64,000 nucleotides of DNA from Anisus vortex (lineage: Eukaryota > Mollusca > Gastropoda > Planorbidae), in assembly GCA_949126835.1 (NCBI GenBank), contig OX421500.1, positions 16,374,181-16,438,180 on the forward strand, given 5' to 3'. Below are positions 42,601 to 45,600 of the stretch, piece by piece. The first letter of the stretch is position 1, and every line of letters begins with the position of its first letter. The notes under the pieces are model-generated. The model did no database searches, had not been told where the DNA came from, and was given only the letters and a program-made list of their open reading frames with translations. Made by a program: the position numbers and the translations under genes.

Positions 42601-45600
42601 TGAAAAGTAAAATAAAAAACTATAAGAAATATTTTAACAATAGTTACACCATAAATGTATTAGTACTTGGCTAGGTGCAGTAGATTTCCTCAGTGTTATG
42701 CATGTAGGTCTTCAGAACGTTGACCCTCAAATTTTTTTTTAATAGTTGGATTTACAATTATTACAAGATTTGGGCTAATCCTATTGATGTAAGCACTTGA
42801 GAAATAAAGCTTGGTCTTCCCTGCTGGTACTTAACATTCCAGACAGATAGACTTATCTGGATGTTATTCTTATGAATCAATATTCTGTAGATTTGTGCTA
42901 CATAAATTATTCACTATATTACTATATGTGTCTAGGTCAGAGGTACTACTCTTTCTTCATCTTTGTGAATTATTGAAAATCTTAACCTTTTTAAAACAGT
43001 TAAACCTACAAAACATTATTTTTCAGAAACTAACAAATGCTCATGTTTGAATTAAGTAAATACATTTTCTACAAATACTATTTAGATTTAAAATTTATGA
43101 TTTCTACAAATGTAAACTATCGCTTTCATTTTGTGTTATCAGTGTCCTATTTTCTTTGGTTAATAATTAGATAATAAAGTTGTTTTTGGAAAGAAAAAAC
43201 ATTCCTAAATCAAATATTCTATAATGGTAAATCAAAGAAGATCCATCAACACATAACTGGGACAATTTTCATTTATGATAAATAAATATGATAAATAAAA
43301 AATCTTTCAGTGAACATTAGCATCTTCATCATAAACTAAAATCAATAGTATCATAGGGCTTAGGCAGTAGCGTGTGATAAATCAAAAATCATCAATATTG
43401 AAATAACAGAGAACATAGACCAATAAAGAAAAGCATTACTTAAAGAGTCTTATTAATTATATGATTGGTTCAAATGTTATTTAAAATTATCTGCTTATGC
43501 CACTTCCTACTGGTGGCCTCCCCCGCTGTATCACAGCCTGGCCCTACCATCTGTATCACAGCCTGGTCCTGTCCTCTGTATCACAGCCTGGCTCTACCCT
43601 CTGTATCACAGCCTGGCCCTGTCCTCTATATCACAGCATGGCCCTGCCCTCTGTATCACAGCCTAACCCTACTAGTGTGAAGTATTAATTTAGTTTGAGG
43701 TCTCGAGTGGAAGTGTTTGGTGTGAAAAGTAGGAGTGTTGTGCGGTGCGGATGTGACGTGAGTGGAATACAAGAAGCGATAACACAAGAAGTGATATATA
43801 CAAGAAGTTGGATACAATAGAGTAGAGACAATGGATTAATGAAGTTGTTATATCAATATAGATGTGTAAATCAAAGTATATGATTATTATCTATGTGTTA
43901 GTGTTAATTTAATAAACATAGAAGGAAATAAGAACAAGATTGTTTTCTTCGTGATTTCAAGACTAACTCGCAGGTTATTATAAGTGAGGGGTCAGGTGAA
44001 CTGTGAAGAAACTGAAATACAAAATGTTATGATGCTTATGGACTATAAAACGCTACAATATAAAATATAAGCACTTAACAACCAGTACTGAAACTGTTCT
44101 TTCTTTTATCTAGACATGGCAGTGTTATTGTAGACTTCACCTCTGTGGTTGATAAAACAGTTACTGGTTATGCTGCCAGCAAGATGGTGGAGGCCATACT
44201 TAGTATAGCAGAGTCCGGCATTTTAGTAGATAATCAAAAAGAGAATGCTACAGTTACCATTGGGAATATCACAGGTGGGAAAATATATAATTTGCCTATT
44301 TATTAAACATACAGTTTGAGACTATCATAAAGGTATTAATTTTAAAGAAACAAGTTTTTTTATGTGAGTGTTTTGTGGTGTTATCCACAGTTCCTCCTGT
44401 TAAAGACAAATGTGTTATTCTCAATGCACTTGAACCTTGTGATTCTGATTCTAATTGTTCTCTCAATGATTTGGGTGAAGCATATTGCAAGTAAGTCAAG
44501 TTTATTTCTAAAGTTTTTTTCCAACTGTCTACATCTTTACTGTGTATAGTTCCATGTGAGTTTTACAAAACAGTTTTAAAAAAAAAAAAACATTTATATG
44601 ACCCATTCAAACAAGACCCCTTTAAAAAAAAAAGAGAGATTATATCAAATAAATTTTAAATAAATACTGTATATACTCGCGTATAAGTCGCACCTGTGTA
44701 TAAGTCGCACCCCTAGTTTAAGATTTTCGTTATACATTGTCATTGACCCGCGCATAAGTCGCACCCCGACTTCCCGGGTTACACTGCCTTTTAATATCTC
44801 AAAAATGCATACCTTTTAAACATAAAAATTACTAAATATTCACCCTAATTTGGAAACTTTCCTTAAAAAAAATTGTTTTAATCGTGCATAAGTCAAACAT
44901 AATCAAATAAAGGCATATTGTTATAATTCTACATAACTCCAATCAACTATAGGGGTTATGTAGGAAACTTTTTGACAGAGTAGTGATGTTTTTTGAACTT
45001 TTCAGGGTGTATAAGTCGCACCCCTACTTTTTGTCGAAATTTTCTGTATCAAAAGTGTTACTTTTACGCGAGTATATACGGTAGTTTATTGCAATAGTTA
45101 CATTTGAAAAATATGCTTGAAAAAAAAGTTCAAGAAGAATTTACTTCTTGTCAAAAATAAGAAATAAAGGTTTAACTGTAAATATAAACATTCAACAAAA
45201 TTATTCCATTAGAAACCACAACCAGTTCACAAGCTACAGTTCTAATTTTAACTAAGATGGACTGCATTCTATGTTGCCACCTTTTAAAAACCTCTCATTT
45301 GATGACTAACTAAATACTTTTAAAATGTACTGTGTTTCTCAATCAACCTGTTTTATCTAATATTAGCAGAACATTAAAGAATAAATCAATCAGTTATAAC
45401 TCTTTTTTTTATTTTATTGATATATATTGATAGTGATATGATATTGGAAGTCATCCTTAACCTTATAAACACAGTCCATTTTAAATTTGGAAACTAGGGA
45501 GATAATTTAAAAAAAAATTAAATTAGAGTAAATTTTAAACAAAATATATCAATGGGAAATAACTTATTTATTCATAACAAAAGACAAAATTATTTGTAAT

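Noticed and set aside
43676..44060. Possible solo LTR (TGTGAAG start, AATAAA inside)
   Set aside because: No convincing end, inverted terminus or target duplication could be fixed.
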